Shown piece by piece: positions 16,590 through 26,136 of a stretch of 64,000 nt of DNA. Every line of letters begins with the position of its first letter. The stretch's first letter is position 1. The stretch is from DASRBN01 sp035294305. GTDB taxonomy: Bacteria > Chloroflexota > Ktedonobacteria > Ktedonobacterales > Ktedonobacteraceae. Made by a program: the position numbers and the translations under genes. The stretch lies in the NCBI GenBank assembly GCA_035294305.1, contig DATGLD010000041.1:70670-134669 (forward strand). The letters run 5' to 3'. Under the pieces are notes generated by a model. The model was not told the origin of the DNA. It made no database searches and saw nothing but the letters and a program-made list of their open reading frames with translations.

Positions 16590-17279
16590 GTGGAACAGAG
16601 AAAGCGCATTCTTATTGTTGAAGACGAGCCACAAATCGTAGATTTGCTGAGGCGAGGGCTGGGCTACAAGGGTTTTGATGTGCTGGCCGCGCAGGATGGT
16701 CAGGAGGCATTACAGCTATTTCAGGCCACGCCGCCGGACCTGGTGATACTGGATATCAAGTTACCAGATATAGACGGTTACCAGGTATGCCGCTACATGC
16801 GCGCGACCGGTGATGAGTCTTTACCCATCCTGATGCTAACGGCGAAGGACGAACTTTCCGATAAAATTATCGGGTTGGATAGTGGAGCGGATGACTACAT
16901 CACGAAACCGTTCGCCTTCGAGGAATTACTGGCGCGCATCCGGGCCGGGTTGAGACGAGTGGAAGCGAAGAGCCGTCATACTGCACAGATGATAGTAGGA
17001 GACCTGATTATTGATACAGCCGCGCGCCAGGTGACACGAGGAGGCATCCCTATCGAGCTCACGATGCGCGAATATGACCTGCTGGAGCTGCTGGCACAGA
17101 ATGTTGGTCATGTCTTGACGAAAGACAGTATCTTCGAACGCATCTGGGGATATGATAATGAGGCGGGGTTAGATATCATCAAGGTTTACATCAATTATCT
17201 GCGCGCGAAGCTCAACGTTGAGGGCAAACCGGATATCATTCACACTGTGCGTGGGGTTGGTTATATGCTGAAACCCTGA
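16590..17279 (+). CDS. OmpR/PhoB-family response regulator
   Basis: A 229-residue two-domain regulator. The receiver has the acidic pair ED (residues 11-12), phosphoacceptor D55 in LVILDIKLPD, the T/S switch in LMLTAKD and K106 in TKPF. The C-terminal winged helix (about 130-229) has the recognition-helix region DIIKVYINYLRAKL and the wing HTVRGVGYML. It should bind DNA when phosphorylated by the adjacent histidine kinase. The GTG at 16590 with GGGGGG 6 nt upstream gives the normal family length; a TTG at 16554 would add 12 residues. Confidence 0.93.
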   Translation: MEQRKRILIVEDEPQIVDLLRRGLGYKGFDVLAAQDGQEALQLFQATPPDLVILDIKLPDIDGYQVCRYMRATGDESLPILMLTAKDELSDKIIGLDSGADDYITKPFAFEELLARIRAGLRRVEAKSRHTAQMIVGDLIIDTAARQVTRGGIPIELTMREYDLLELLAQNVGHVLTKDSIFERIWGYDNEAGLDIIKVYINYLRAKLNVEGKPDIIHTVRGVGYMLKP

Positions 17280-17301
17280 TACAGGCAGGCGGAGGACAAC
17301 T

Positions 17302-17377
17302 ACCAGGGTACGCCTTTACTATGACGACGAGACCAGCCCACAGAGGCGCGGTGTCATAGTAAGGACACCCTTGTGGT
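17302..17377. repeat. Inverted dispersed repeat between regulator and kinase genes
   Basis: Arms 17302-17325 and 17353-17377 are nearly complementary (one indel and a few changes) and read ACCAGGGTACGCC...GGACACCCTTGTGGT. They belong to the same family as the copies at 28155-28322. The repeat separates the two genes of the two-component system and may lower expression of the kinase. Confidence 0.65.
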
Positions 17378-17477
17378 CACCCTGATGGGAAACCAGGGCT
17401 TTGTCGCGAGGCATTTGATTCATGGGTTACAACATACCGCCTGTGCCCCGCCCATCCTCTGTATATGGAGGCTGAAT

Positions 17478-19067
17478 ATGTTAGAAATTATCCAGGATTC
17501 GCAGCAACACCCCCATGAACCTGGAAGAGGCATGCGCGGGTTTATGGTATGGTTAAAAGGGCCTCGACCGCTTGGAAGCAAGCTCGCGCAGTGGAATGCG
17601 CTGGTGCTGTTCATCGCGCTGGCCTTGATCGAGCTGGTGGTCTATCAGCTTGTCATCTATACGGTCATAGCTAACCTGGATGGGCAACTCAATGCTGAGG
17701 GAAGAAGAATTGAGGCAAAGGCCCAACAATGGACGGCGACCGGTCAACCATCCGATATGGCATTTTTGAACCAGCTAGTGCAGGACAAACCGATCAATGA
17801 ATTTTCTACAGTCTCCCTTTCTATTAAGATATACGACGCGCGCACAGGTCGCCTGCTGGCCCTGTCACCCTATCTCAGCCAGGTGCTGCTGCCGCTGAAC
17901 CAGGTCGATTTTAGATCAGCGCTACAAGGACATCATATTACCAGTAGCATGAGCGATAAGAGTGGAAACCAGGCACATATTCTGGTGCTGCCTTTATATG
18001 ATAAAACGTCGAAGCTGGTCGCCGTGGCCCAGCTGGTTCAATCATTACAAATTGTCCAACAACTACAGTTGACACTCGGGATAATACTCGGAGCGGGGGG
18101 TATTATGGCAACCGCTATCGCCTATGTGGTTGGCCTGATGTTAACGAGAAGAGAGTTGCGACCCCTGCGCCTGCTCATCAGCACGATGCAGCGCCTGGAT
18201 GCACAGCGTTTAGACGAGGTGCGTTACCATCCTCGCATTCTGACCATCGAGGTGATACAGCTGACCGAGGCTTTCAACGCGATGCTTGACCGCCTGCAAG
18301 CAAGTTTTGCCCTGCAAAGAAACTTCATCGCGAACATCTCACATGAGATGAGGACGCCCTTAACCGCCATTCTGGGGCAGGTGGATGTGATGCTGATCGA
18401 TCCTGAACTAAAAGACGGCACGCGGCAGTATTTGCAGGATATTCGCACCGAATTAAGGCGAATCTCTCACCTGATAACCAACCTGCTGACCTCAGCGCGT
18501 GAAGAAGCGGGTATGCCGCCGCAGCCTTTTGTGCATGGCGTCCAGATGGTTGAACTGGATTCGCTGGTGGTAGATGTCCTGCGCGAGGCCAGTTTCCTCT
18601 ATCACAGGCGCGAGCAGTCGGGCAAGGATCTTGTGCGTATTGGTGAACTCGAACAAATACAGCTTCCTGGCGATGCCGATTTGCTCAAGCAGTTATTACT
18701 TAACCTGGTAGATAATGCCATCACCTACTCTGCACCGGTGGGGCACGTTTCCGTTTCATTGACACGGAAGCCACCTACTTTGCCTTTTCCAGGCGAGGAA
18801 ATAACAAGAAGCCAGGTTGAATGGGCTGTTCTCACTATCTGTAATAGCGGGCCTGGCATCACCCCGGAGGAGTTGCCGCACATCTTCGAACGTTACTACC
18901 GGTCCAGGAAAATAGAAAAAAGCGGCGAAATGGGTGCTGGTCTGGGCCTCTCTATTGTAAAAATGATTGCTGAGGCTCATGGGGGCTATATCACCGTAGA
19001 GAGCGAACCCGGGAAAGAAACATGCTTCTATGTCTGGCTACCCACCAGCCATGTCCTTCACCAGTAG
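17478..19067 (+). CDS. Sensor histidine kinase
   Basis: A 529-residue membrane sensor. TM1 is at about 41-62, an extracytoplasmic sensor domain of about 130 residues follows, then TM2 (about 198-220), a HAMP-like linker, the dimerisation domain with phospho-acceptor His289 in NISHEMRTPL, and the ATPase domain with the N box LVDNAITYS, the G1 box of the NSGPGI type, an F box (FERYYRS) and the G2 box GAGLGLSIVK. It should phosphorylate the regulator encoded just upstream. The ATG at 17478 is chosen for GGAGG 6 nt upstream; the frame extends back to 17373 through a repeat. The signal is unknown. Confidence 0.92.
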   Translation: MLEIIQDSQQHPHEPGRGMRGFMVWLKGPRPLGSKLAQWNALVLFIALALIELVVYQLVIYTVIANLDGQLNAEGRRIEAKAQQWTATGQPSDMAFLNQLVQDKPINEFSTVSLSIKIYDARTGRLLALSPYLSQVLLPLNQVDFRSALQGHHITSSMSDKSGNQAHILVLPLYDKTSKLVAVAQLVQSLQIVQQLQLTLGIILGAGGIMATAIAYVVGLMLTRRELRPLRLLISTMQRLDAQRLDEVRYHPRILTIEVIQLTEAFNAMLDRLQASFALQRNFIANISHEMRTPLTAILGQVDVMLIDPELKDGTRQYLQDIRTELRRISHLITNLLTSAREEAGMPPQPFVHGVQMVELDSLVVDVLREASFLYHRREQSGKDLVRIGELEQIQLPGDADLLKQLLLNLVDNAITYSAPVGHVSVSLTRKPPTLPFPGEEITRSQVEWAVLTICNSGPGITPEELPHIFERYYRSRKIEKSGEMGAGLGLSIVKMIAEAHGGYITVESEPGKETCFYVWLPTSHVLHQ

Positions 19068-19070
19068 GGG

Positions 19071-19107
19071 GACTGCCGTAGGGACAGGGCCTGTCCCTAC
19101 GGCAGTC
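19071..19107 (+). terminator. Hairpin terminator after the two-component system
   Basis: Arms of 17 nt (19071-19087 and 19091-19107) are perfectly complementary around the loop GGC, starting 3 nt after the kinase stop codon and followed by CTTATCATTTTC. The sequence is itself a copy of the dispersed GGGACAG/CTGTCCC repeat family, here used as a terminator. Confidence 0.7.
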
Positions 19108-19876
19108 TCTTATCATTTTCTAATCCTGCTTTTACAAAGCATTTACTTGTTGCTGGTAAGCTAAGAATAGGGATCAGCAAGAGCGTAGAAATAAGGCAGA
19201 CCTAGAAGCTAAACCTTTTCTCCTCCTCTCTAGTCGTTGTATAGTGTGATAGAGTACTCGTCGCTCTATCACACTATACACTTTGGCTCCAGCGTTATCC
19301 TGACTCTTCATTCTTCAGAAAGATTGGAGAAGGCTCTCTCCCGGTGCCATCAATCTAGCCCCTACCCTCCCCACAGCATGATGGTTCGAAAATCCGGGCC
19401 TTATCATTTTCTAAGTAGCGCCTAAGAAGCCTCTAACCTGAATTTTACCATGCCTTAACCTCGATGGGCTAATCTAGAAATATATGGGCATGCTGGTCTG
19501 GTCACGCCAAAGCGGTTTCGCATCGCAACAAAAACTTCGCAGAGTTGTTTGTAGAAGCACATATATTTAAAATGGAGCTCTTCTACTATTTCTAACTGTA
19601 GAGTATCAATTTCCTCTGTTTGAACGTGACCGAATCAGGTAGGAATACTGCGGGCCGGTGTTACCTGGCTATCTGGCCACTTGCTGCGACCTTTTTGGTT
19701 TTTTAAACGTAACCGAGGTAGGTACGAAAACGCGTGAGAACAGGATCAGTTGCCAGATTTGGGCATTCCATCATGATGCAGTGAGACTATCAGGAGCGAG
19801 ATTTTGCGTGTCCCAGGACAGGCAGCAGGCACTGTCCCTACAGCATGTTGCTTCTAACAGAAAGGAAAAAGTATCC
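19108..19876. other. Intergenic region upstream of the respiratory cluster
   Basis: No gene is convincing in this 770-nt stretch. It holds the perfect hairpin at 19239-19279, a pair of similar 20-nt segments built on AACGTGACCGA / AACGTAACCGA near 19621 and 19704, and a copy of the GGACAGG...CTGTCCCTACAG repeat at 19816-19843 directly before the next gene. It should contain the promoter of the large cluster, but no clear hexamers were found. Confidence 0.5.
19239..19279. promoter_or_regulatory. Perfect 16-bp inverted repeat, possible operator or hairpin
   Basis: GTATAGTGTGATAGAG (19239-19254) and its exact complement (19264-19279) flank a 9-nt centre. It is AT-rich, unlike the GC-rich repeats elsewhere, and is not followed by a T tract, so a protein-binding site or RNA structure is as likely as a terminator. 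Confidence 0.4.
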
Positions 19877-21667
19877 ATGGCAGAAAAAGTCAGTGATTTT
19901 TTATTACAACGTCTCTCGGAATGGGGCGTGAAGCGTATTTTCGGCTATCCCGGAGATGGCATTCTAGGCATCCTGGGCGCTTTGGAGCGTAACAAAGACC
20001 TGTTCGAATTTGTGCAGGTGCGTCACGAAGAGATGGCCGCATTTATGGCCAGCGCGCACGCGAAGTATACGGGCGAAGTAGGCGTTTGTATGGCAACTTC
20101 GGGGCCAGGAGCAATTCACCTCTTGAATGGCCTCTACGATGCCAAGATGGATCACCAGCCGGTGCTTGCCATCGTCGGTCAATCCGCGCGATCCGCTCTT
20201 GGTGGCAACTACCAGCAGGAAGTCGATCTGATGAGCCTGTTCAAAGACGTAGCAGGTGAGTATGTGCATACCTGTACGGATGCTGTGCAGATGCGGCAAC
20301 TGGTCGACCGCGCGATGCGCATTGCGATAGCGGAGCGCACGGTGACCTGCATTATCATGCCAAAAGATGTACAGGACCTGGATGCCAAGAAGAAGCCGCC
20401 GCATGTACATAATTCAGTGCATACGGGCATTGGTTATTCCGCCCCCTACATCATCCCTACCAAGGAAGACTTGCAGAAAGCCGCCGATATCCTCAATGAG
20501 GGCAAAAAAGTTGCTTTCCTGGTTGGAGCGGGTGCCAAACACGCTACAGACGAGATCGTTGAAGTGGCAGACTTGCTTGGCTGCGGCGTCGCCAAGGCCT
20601 TGCTCGGCAAAGAGGCGGTGCCCGATACGTTGCCATTCGTGACCGGCGGCCTCGGCCTGCTCGGAACGACGCCCAGTTGGAACATGATGATGGACTGTGA
20701 CACACTACTAATGGTCGGCTCCAACTTTCCTTACGCCGAGTTCTTACCGAAGGAGGGGCAGGCACGTGGTATCCAGATCGATATTGATGGGCGACTGGTT
20801 GGCATTCGCTATCCGATGGAACTAAATTTGATTGGCGATAGCAAGCAGTCGCTGCGCGCGCTGATTCCCCTGCTGAAGCGCAAAACTGACCGGTCGTGGC
20901 GCGAGAAGATCGAAGCAGACATTCGCGACTGGTGGAAAGTGGTTGAGGCGCGCGCCAAAGAGAGCGCGAACCCTATCAACCCGGAATACGTGGCCTGGGA
21001 ACTGTCGCCGCGCCTGCCCGATAACTGCATTGTCAGCGCGGACTCCGGCACGACGGCCAACTGGTATGGGCGCACAATGAAGTTCCGTAGAGGGATGAAA
21101 GGCTCGGTATCGGGCAGCCTGGCCTCGATGGGCGCGGCTGTTCCCTATGCCATCGCCGCCAAATTTGCCTATCCTGAGCGAGTTTCCATCTGCTTCACCG
21201 GTGATGGCGCGATGCAGATGAACGGCCTGAATGAATTGATCACAGTTGAGAAGTACTGGAAGAATTGGAGCGACCCACGCATCATCTTCATTGTGCTGAA
21301 CAACAGAGACCTCAACCAGGTGACATGGGAACTGCGTATCGAGGGCGGCGATCCCCGGTTGCCGCTGACACAGGCTATTCCCGACTTCCCATACGCCTCC
21401 TTCGCGGACTCTCTAGGGCTGAAGGGTATTCGTGTAGACAAGCCGGAAGATGTGGGGCCGGCGCTTGACGAGGCGCTTGCTTCCAGTCGCCCTGTCGTGC
21501 TTGATGTATATACTGATCCCAACGTGCCCACGCTGCCGCCGCATATCACATTCCAGCAGGCGAAGAACTACAGTACAGCGTTGCTGAAAGGTGACCCCGA
21601 AGAGGGACCGATCATTGTGGAGTCTGTCAAGAGTGTAGTCGAGGGCATTATGCCCCATAAAGGTTAG
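19877..21667 (+). CDS. Thiamine-diphosphate enzyme, pyruvate oxidase (PoxB)-like
   Basis: A 596-residue ThDP-dependent enzyme with the three-domain POX/AHAS layout. The catalytic glutamate is E51 in RHEEMAAF; the central domain carries the FGYPGDG-type start and a cofactor-binding region; the ThDP/Mg motif runs from GDGAMQMNGLNEL to LNNRDLNQ (about residues 438-475). PoxB-type enzymes convert pyruvate to acetate and CO2 at the membrane and reduce quinone; acetolactate synthase-like or sulfoacetaldehyde-related activities share the fold. Downstream lactate-dehydrogenase-like and cytochrome bd genes favour a respiratory role. The ATG at 19877 has AAAGGA about 10 nt upstream. It opens the long forward cluster; the next gene begins after 6 nt. 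Confidence 0.78.
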   Translation: MAEKVSDFLLQRLSEWGVKRIFGYPGDGILGILGALERNKDLFEFVQVRHEEMAAFMASAHAKYTGEVGVCMATSGPGAIHLLNGLYDAKMDHQPVLAIVGQSARSALGGNYQQEVDLMSLFKDVAGEYVHTCTDAVQMRQLVDRAMRIAIAERTVTCIIMPKDVQDLDAKKKPPHVHNSVHTGIGYSAPYIIPTKEDLQKAADILNEGKKVAFLVGAGAKHATDEIVEVADLLGCGVAKALLGKEAVPDTLPFVTGGLGLLGTTPSWNMMMDCDTLLMVGSNFPYAEFLPKEGQARGIQIDIDGRLVGIRYPMELNLIGDSKQSLRALIPLLKRKTDRSWREKIEADIRDWWKVVEARAKESANPINPEYVAWELSPRLPDNCIVSADSGTTANWYGRTMKFRRGMKGSVSGSLASMGAAVPYAIAAKFAYPERVSICFTGDGAMQMNGLNELITVEKYWKNWSDPRIIFIVLNNRDLNQVTWELRIEGGDPRLPLTQAIPDFPYASFADSLGLKGIRVDKPEDVGPALDEALASSRPVVLDVYTDPNVPTLPPHITFQQAKNYSTALLKGDPEEGPIIVESVKSVVEGIMPHKG

Positions 21668-21673
21668 GCGAAA

Positions 21674-22795
21674 ATGACAGGCACACGATTTGGCAACAAC
21701 GGAGTTCCCATCGAGCAACTTGATGTTTCCGCTTATAAAGTGCCGACCGATTCTCCCGAATCGGACGGCACGATCAAGTGGGATAGCACGACGCTGGTGC
21801 TGGTTGAAATAACCGCTGATGGGAAAAAGAGCGTCGGGTATTCTTACGCCGATACCGCGACGGCAAGACTGGTGAAGGATGTACTGGCGCCTATCGTGCT
21901 ACAACGCGACGCCATGTCTATTCCCGGAATCTGGTTTGACATGGTGCATGCCATTCGCAATCTTGGACGTCCGGGTATCAGCTCAATGGCGATTTCGGCG
22001 GTCGATAACTCATTGTGGGATTTGAAGGCACGCCTGCTTGATCTACCGCTGGTGACGCTGCTAGGGCAGAGACGCGAGTGCGCGGCAGTGTACGGCAGTG
22101 GCGGGTTTACATCTTATTCGAAGCAACAGCTACAGAGCCAGCTGAGCGGCTGGGTGGAGATGGGCATTCCACGCGTGAAAATGAAGATTGGCAGAGACCC
22201 AGATGCTGACCCCAGGCGCGTAGCCGAGGCCCGTGAGGCGATTGGACCCGACACCGAACTGTTCGTCGACGCGAATGGAGCCTACAGCCGCAAAGAGGCG
22301 CTGGCTTTCGCGGAACTATTCGCCGCCGAATACGGGGTAACGTGGTTCGAGGAGCCGGTCTCCTCGGATGATCTGGAGGGATTGCGCCTGATTCGCGACC
22401 GCGCGCCTGCCGGCATGGATATTGCCGCCGGAGAATATGGCTATGATCTGTGGTACTTCCGGCGCATGCTAGAAGCCGGAGCGGTGGACGTGCTGCAGGC
22501 GGACGCCACACGCTGCGCCGGTATCACCGGCTTCATGCGAACCGACGCCCTGGTGGAATCGCGTTCGATGCAGCTTTCGGCGCATTGCGGGCCATCGATC
22601 CACGCCCATCCATGCTGCGCCATCAACTCGTACCGGCACCTGGAATACTTCCATGACCATGCGCGAATCGAGCATATGCTTTTCGATGGGGCACTGACGC
22701 CTGTCAGGGGTGCATTGTGGCCTGATTTATCGCGACCCGGCCTGGGGCTGGAGTTCAAGCACGCGGACGCGGAGAAGTATAGGGTGGCTTTTTAA
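21674..22795 (+). CDS. Enolase-superfamily enzyme (mandelate racemase/muconate-lactonizing type)
   Basis: A 373-residue protein of the mandelate-racemase branch. Visible residues: the KxK motif in RVKMKIG (about 168-172), metal ligands D in FVDANG, E in FEEPVS and E in AAGEYGYD, an acidic D in QADATRCAG and a catalytic-type His in LSAHCGPSIH. Members dehydrate or epimerise sugar acids (gluconate, galactonate, glucarate) by abstracting a proton alpha to a carboxylate. With a gluconate-dehydrogenase-like module downstream, an aldonate dehydratase is plausible but unproven. It follows the ThDP gene by 6 nt, so the two are co-transcribed. Confidence 0.82.
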   Translation: MTGTRFGNNGVPIEQLDVSAYKVPTDSPESDGTIKWDSTTLVLVEITADGKKSVGYSYADTATARLVKDVLAPIVLQRDAMSIPGIWFDMVHAIRNLGRPGISSMAISAVDNSLWDLKARLLDLPLVTLLGQRRECAAVYGSGGFTSYSKQQLQSQLSGWVEMGIPRVKMKIGRDPDADPRRVAEAREAIGPDTELFVDANGAYSRKEALAFAELFAAEYGVTWFEEPVSSDDLEGLRLIRDRAPAGMDIAAGEYGYDLWYFRRMLEAGAVDVLQADATRCAGITGFMRTDALVESRSMQLSAHCGPSIHAHPCCAINSYRHLEYFHDHARIEHMLFDGALTPVRGALWPDLSRPGLGLEFKHADAEKYRVAF

Positions 22796-22826
22796 GAGAG
22801 ATGCGGTTGCTCAAATCGGTGATAAT

Positions 22827-22851
22827 GGAAATGGCCTGTAGAGCCATTTCC
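22827..22851 (+). promoter_or_regulatory. Short hairpin in the intercistronic gap
   Basis: GGAAATGGC and GCCATTTCC form a 9-bp stem with a 7-nt loop, 31 nt after the enolase-type gene stops. No T tract follows, so it may be an RNA-processing or stability element rather than a terminator. Confidence 0.35.
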
Positions 22852-22937
22852 CGTCACCCGGTTGTCAAAAAGCATCACCGGCCTCAAGCCAATGCACATG
22901 CTGATCCCAAATATTTATCCCTTGAAGGATTTTGCCA

Positions 22938-25900
22938 ATGAAACAAGAAGTCGTCGCAAACGAGAACATCAACACGCATCTCAAAAATAGCAATGTGCGT
23001 GGCGGGCAGATGGCTGTCTCGGTAATAGATGTCAGTGGCCTGGAACGCGATTTGCGTGGAACTGTCAGCGGAGAGGTTCGTTTTGATGATGGCAGCCGGG
23101 CGATGTATTCAACCGACGCCTCGAACTATCGCCAGGTGCCGATAGGTGTTGTGATTCCCAGGAATGTGGATGATGTCATCAAAACTGTAGCGATCTGTCA
23201 TCGCTACGGCGCCCCCATTTTTTCACGCGGTGGCGGGACAAGTCTGGCCGGGCAGTGCTGCAACGTCGCCGTGGTCATCGACATGTCCAAGTATATGAAC
23301 AGGGTGATTGAGATAGACCCGGGCAAAAAGCAGGCGCGCGTACAGCCGGGCACTATCCTCGACGATTTGCGGCATCAAGCAGAGCATTACAAACTGACCT
23401 TCGGGCCAGACCCGGCCACGCATAATCACTGCACCCTGGGCGGCATGATCGGTAACGACTCCTGTGGAACACATTCTGTGATGGCGGGAAAGACGGTCGA
23501 CAACATCGACGAACTCGATATCCTCACCTACGATGGCCTGCGCATGCGTGTGGGTAAGACGAGCGACGAGGAGCTCGAACGCATCATCTCGGAGGGCGGA
23601 AGGCGGGGCGAGATTTATGCTCGCCTCAAGGATTTGCGCGACAAATACGCCGATCTGATCCGGGAGCGTTTTCCCAAAATACCGCGCCGCGTCTCAGGCT
23701 ACAATCTCGATCAACTGCTGCCCGAAAACGGCTTCAATGTGGCCGGGGCGCTGGTTGGAACGGAAAGCACCTGCGTTACTGTGCTGGAGGCAAAGGCGCG
23801 CCTGGTAAATAGTCCCCCGGCGCGCGTGCTGCTTGTGCTCGGCTATCCAGATGTCTATAGCGCCACCGATCATATCATGGAAATCCTGGCGCATAAGCCC
23901 ATCGCTCTGGAGGGCATGGATGGGTTGATGATCGAGGATGCCAAAAAGAAGAACCTGCTCCCCGGCGATGTTTCGCTCCTGCCCTCTGGAGGTGGCTGGC
24001 TGCTGGTCGAGTTTGGCCGCGATACGATTCAGGAGGCTCGTAACCAGGCCAACGGGTTGATGGAGGAACTGAAGAAGAAAAATAACGCGCCCGATATGAA
24101 GCTCTTCGACAAACGCGAGGACGAAGAGAAAATCTGGCTGGTGCGCGAGTCGGCGCTGGGGGCAACCGGGCGCGTGCCAGGTGAGAAAGATAGCTGGCCG
24201 GGTTGGGAAGATTCGGCCGTTCCGCTCGATAAAGTAGGCGATTACTTACGTGATTTGCGCGATCTGCTGAAGCGCTACGATTATCGCTGGGCTTTCTATG
24301 GACACTTCGGACAGGGCTGCATCCATACGCGCATCAGTTTCGATCTGGAAACCGGCGAGGGCATCGCTAAGTTCCGGTCGTTTATGAACGAGGCGGCAGA
24401 CCTGGTTGTCAAATACGGAGGCTCGCTTTCCGGCGAACACGGCGATGGCCAGGCGCGCGCCGAACTACTGCCGAAAATGTATGGCGATGAACTCGTCCAG
24501 GCGTTCCGCGAATTTAAGTCCATATGGGATCCGGAGTGGAAGATGAATCCGGGGAAGATGGTCAACGCATACCGCATGGACGAAAACCTACGATTGCGCG
24601 ACTTTCATCAATTACCCACGGTCACAACTCATTTCAAGTTCCCTGAGGACGGCAGCTTCGCGCGGGCCACAACACGCTGCATCGGCGTGGGCAAATGCCG
24701 CAGGATAAGCGGAGGTACCATGTGCCCCAGTTTCATGGTGACACGCGAGGAGGCCGATACAACACGCGGGCGCGCGCGCTTGCTCTTTGAGATGTTGCAA
24801 GGCAGTTCTTATCCAGATCGCCAACGCCGCTCGTCCGCGGCTACTGCTTCGCAGTCAGGCGATCTGAGAAGCAATCCTCTGGAAGAAGGCTGGCACAGCG
24901 AGGCGGTGAAAGATGCGCTTGATCTCTGCCTGGCGTGCAAGGGCTGCAAGGGTGATTGCCCGGTCAATGTTGATATGGCGACGTACAAGGCGGAATTTCT
25001 CTCGCACTATTACGAGGGAAAGCTAAGGCCCCTTTCGGGCTATTCGATGGGCCTGATCTACCGGTGGGCAGGGCTGGCGGCTTTCGCGCCGGAGGTGGTC
25101 AATTTCTTCACGCAGGCGCCCATTCTGAGCAACATTGTCAAAGCTCTGGGCGGCATTTCGCAGAAGCGCAGCATGCCCAAATTCGCTCCCATGACATTCA
25201 AACAGTGGTTCAGGCAGCACGAACCTAAAAACGTAGGGCAACAGCAGGTATTGCTCTGGCCCGATACATTCAATAATCATTTTCATCCAGAGACCGCTAT
25301 CGCCGCCGTCGAGGTGCTTGAAGCGGCAGGTTACCAGGTGATAGTGCCTGAACAATCGCTGTGCTGCGGTCGCCCGCTCTATGATTTCGGCTTCCTTGAC
25401 CTGGCGCAAGACCTGCTGCGGCAAATACTCGATACGCTGCGGCCACAGATTCGCGCCGGTATGTCTATCATTGGTCTGGAACCAAGCTGCGTTTCCGTTT
25501 TTCGCGACGAACTGGTCAACCTCTTCCCTGATGACGAGGATGCGAAGCGGCTTTCCCAGCAATCGTTCCTGCTGAGCGAATTTCTAAACAGGAAAGCGGA
25601 GCATTACCGGCCACCAAAGCTGAATCGCAAAGCCGTCGTGCACGGCCATTGCCACCACAAGGCCATTATGGAGATGAATGACGAGGAGGCGCTGCTATCG
25701 AAGATTGGCCTTGATTTCCACGTGCTGGACTCCGGCTGCTGCGGCATGGCGGGCGCCTTCGGCTTTGAGAAAAGTCACTATGATGTCTCCATCAAGGCTG
25801 GCGAGCGCGTGCTGCTTCCCGCCGTCCGGGACGCCGGTAAGGAGACACTGATCATTGCCGACGGCTTTAGCTGCCGCGAGCAGATCGAGCAGTGTACAGA

Positions 25901-26114
25901 TCGTAAGGCGCTGCACGTGGCCCAGGTCTTGAAGATGGCGATGGATAAGGAGAAGGGCGAATTTGTAGGGCGCACCTACCCAGAAGAGGAGTTTACGAAG
26001 AGCCCCTCGTCGCCACTGTCAAAAATACGCGCTGCCGCTTTCATTGGAGGTGGAGTGATGCTGGTGGGAGGCGTAGGAGTGTGGATGTGGAAGCTATTAC
26101 AGGGAGATCGCTAG
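22938..26114 (+). CDS. FAD-linked oxidase fused to Fe-S/CCG domain (D-lactate dehydrogenase-like)
   Basis: A 1058-residue flavo-iron-sulfur protein. Residues about 60-270 are the PCMH-type FAD domain (SRGGGTSLAGQ, GGMIGNDSCG), about 290-560 the FAD-oxidase C-terminal domain (SGEHGDG), about 590-680 a two-cluster ferredoxin part with CIGVGKC...MCPSF and CLACKGCKGDCP, then two CCG domains (CCGRPLYDFG, CCGMAGAFG) like GlpC/LldE. A single hydrophobic segment ends the protein (about 1033-1052), anchoring it to the membrane. Enzymes of this build oxidise D-lactate or glycolate and pass electrons to quinone. The start at 22938 has AAGGA 9 nt upstream. A repeat-like insertion (CGTCCGCGGCTACTGC near residue 635) lengthens the linker between Fe-S motifs. 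Confidence 0.85.
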   Translation: MKQEVVANENINTHLKNSNVRGGQMAVSVIDVSGLERDLRGTVSGEVRFDDGSRAMYSTDASNYRQVPIGVVIPRNVDDVIKTVAICHRYGAPIFSRGGGTSLAGQCCNVAVVIDMSKYMNRVIEIDPGKKQARVQPGTILDDLRHQAEHYKLTFGPDPATHNHCTLGGMIGNDSCGTHSVMAGKTVDNIDELDILTYDGLRMRVGKTSDEELERIISEGGRRGEIYARLKDLRDKYADLIRERFPKIPRRVSGYNLDQLLPENGFNVAGALVGTESTCVTVLEAKARLVNSPPARVLLVLGYPDVYSATDHIMEILAHKPIALEGMDGLMIEDAKKKNLLPGDVSLLPSGGGWLLVEFGRDTIQEARNQANGLMEELKKKNNAPDMKLFDKREDEEKIWLVRESALGATGRVPGEKDSWPGWEDSAVPLDKVGDYLRDLRDLLKRYDYRWAFYGHFGQGCIHTRISFDLETGEGIAKFRSFMNEAADLVVKYGGSLSGEHGDGQARAELLPKMYGDELVQAFREFKSIWDPEWKMNPGKMVNAYRMDENLRLRDFHQLPTVTTHFKFPEDGSFARATTRCIGVGKCRRISGGTMCPSFMVTREEADTTRGRARLLFEMLQGSSYPDRQRRSSAATASQSGDLRSNPLEEGWHSEAVKDALDLCLACKGCKGDCPVNVDMATYKAEFLSHYYEGKLRPLSGYSMGLIYRWAGLAAFAPEVVNFFTQAPILSNIVKALGGISQKRSMPKFAPMTFKQWFRQHEPKNVGQQQVLLWPDTFNNHFHPETAIAAVEVLEAAGYQVIVPEQSLCCGRPLYDFGFLDLAQDLLRQILDTLRPQIRAGMSIIGLEPSCVSVFRDELVNLFPDDEDAKRLSQQSFLLSEFLNRKAEHYRPPKLNRKAVVHGHCHHKAIMEMNDEEALLSKIGLDFHVLDSGCCGMAGAFGFEKSHYDVSIKAGERVLLPAVRDAGKETLIIADGFSCREQIEQCTDRKALHVAQVLKMAMDKEKGEFVGRTYPEEEFTKSPSSPLSKIRAAAFIGGGVMLVGGVGVWMWKLLQGDR

Positions 26115-26136
26115 ATAGAGGAAAAGGAAAAGCACC

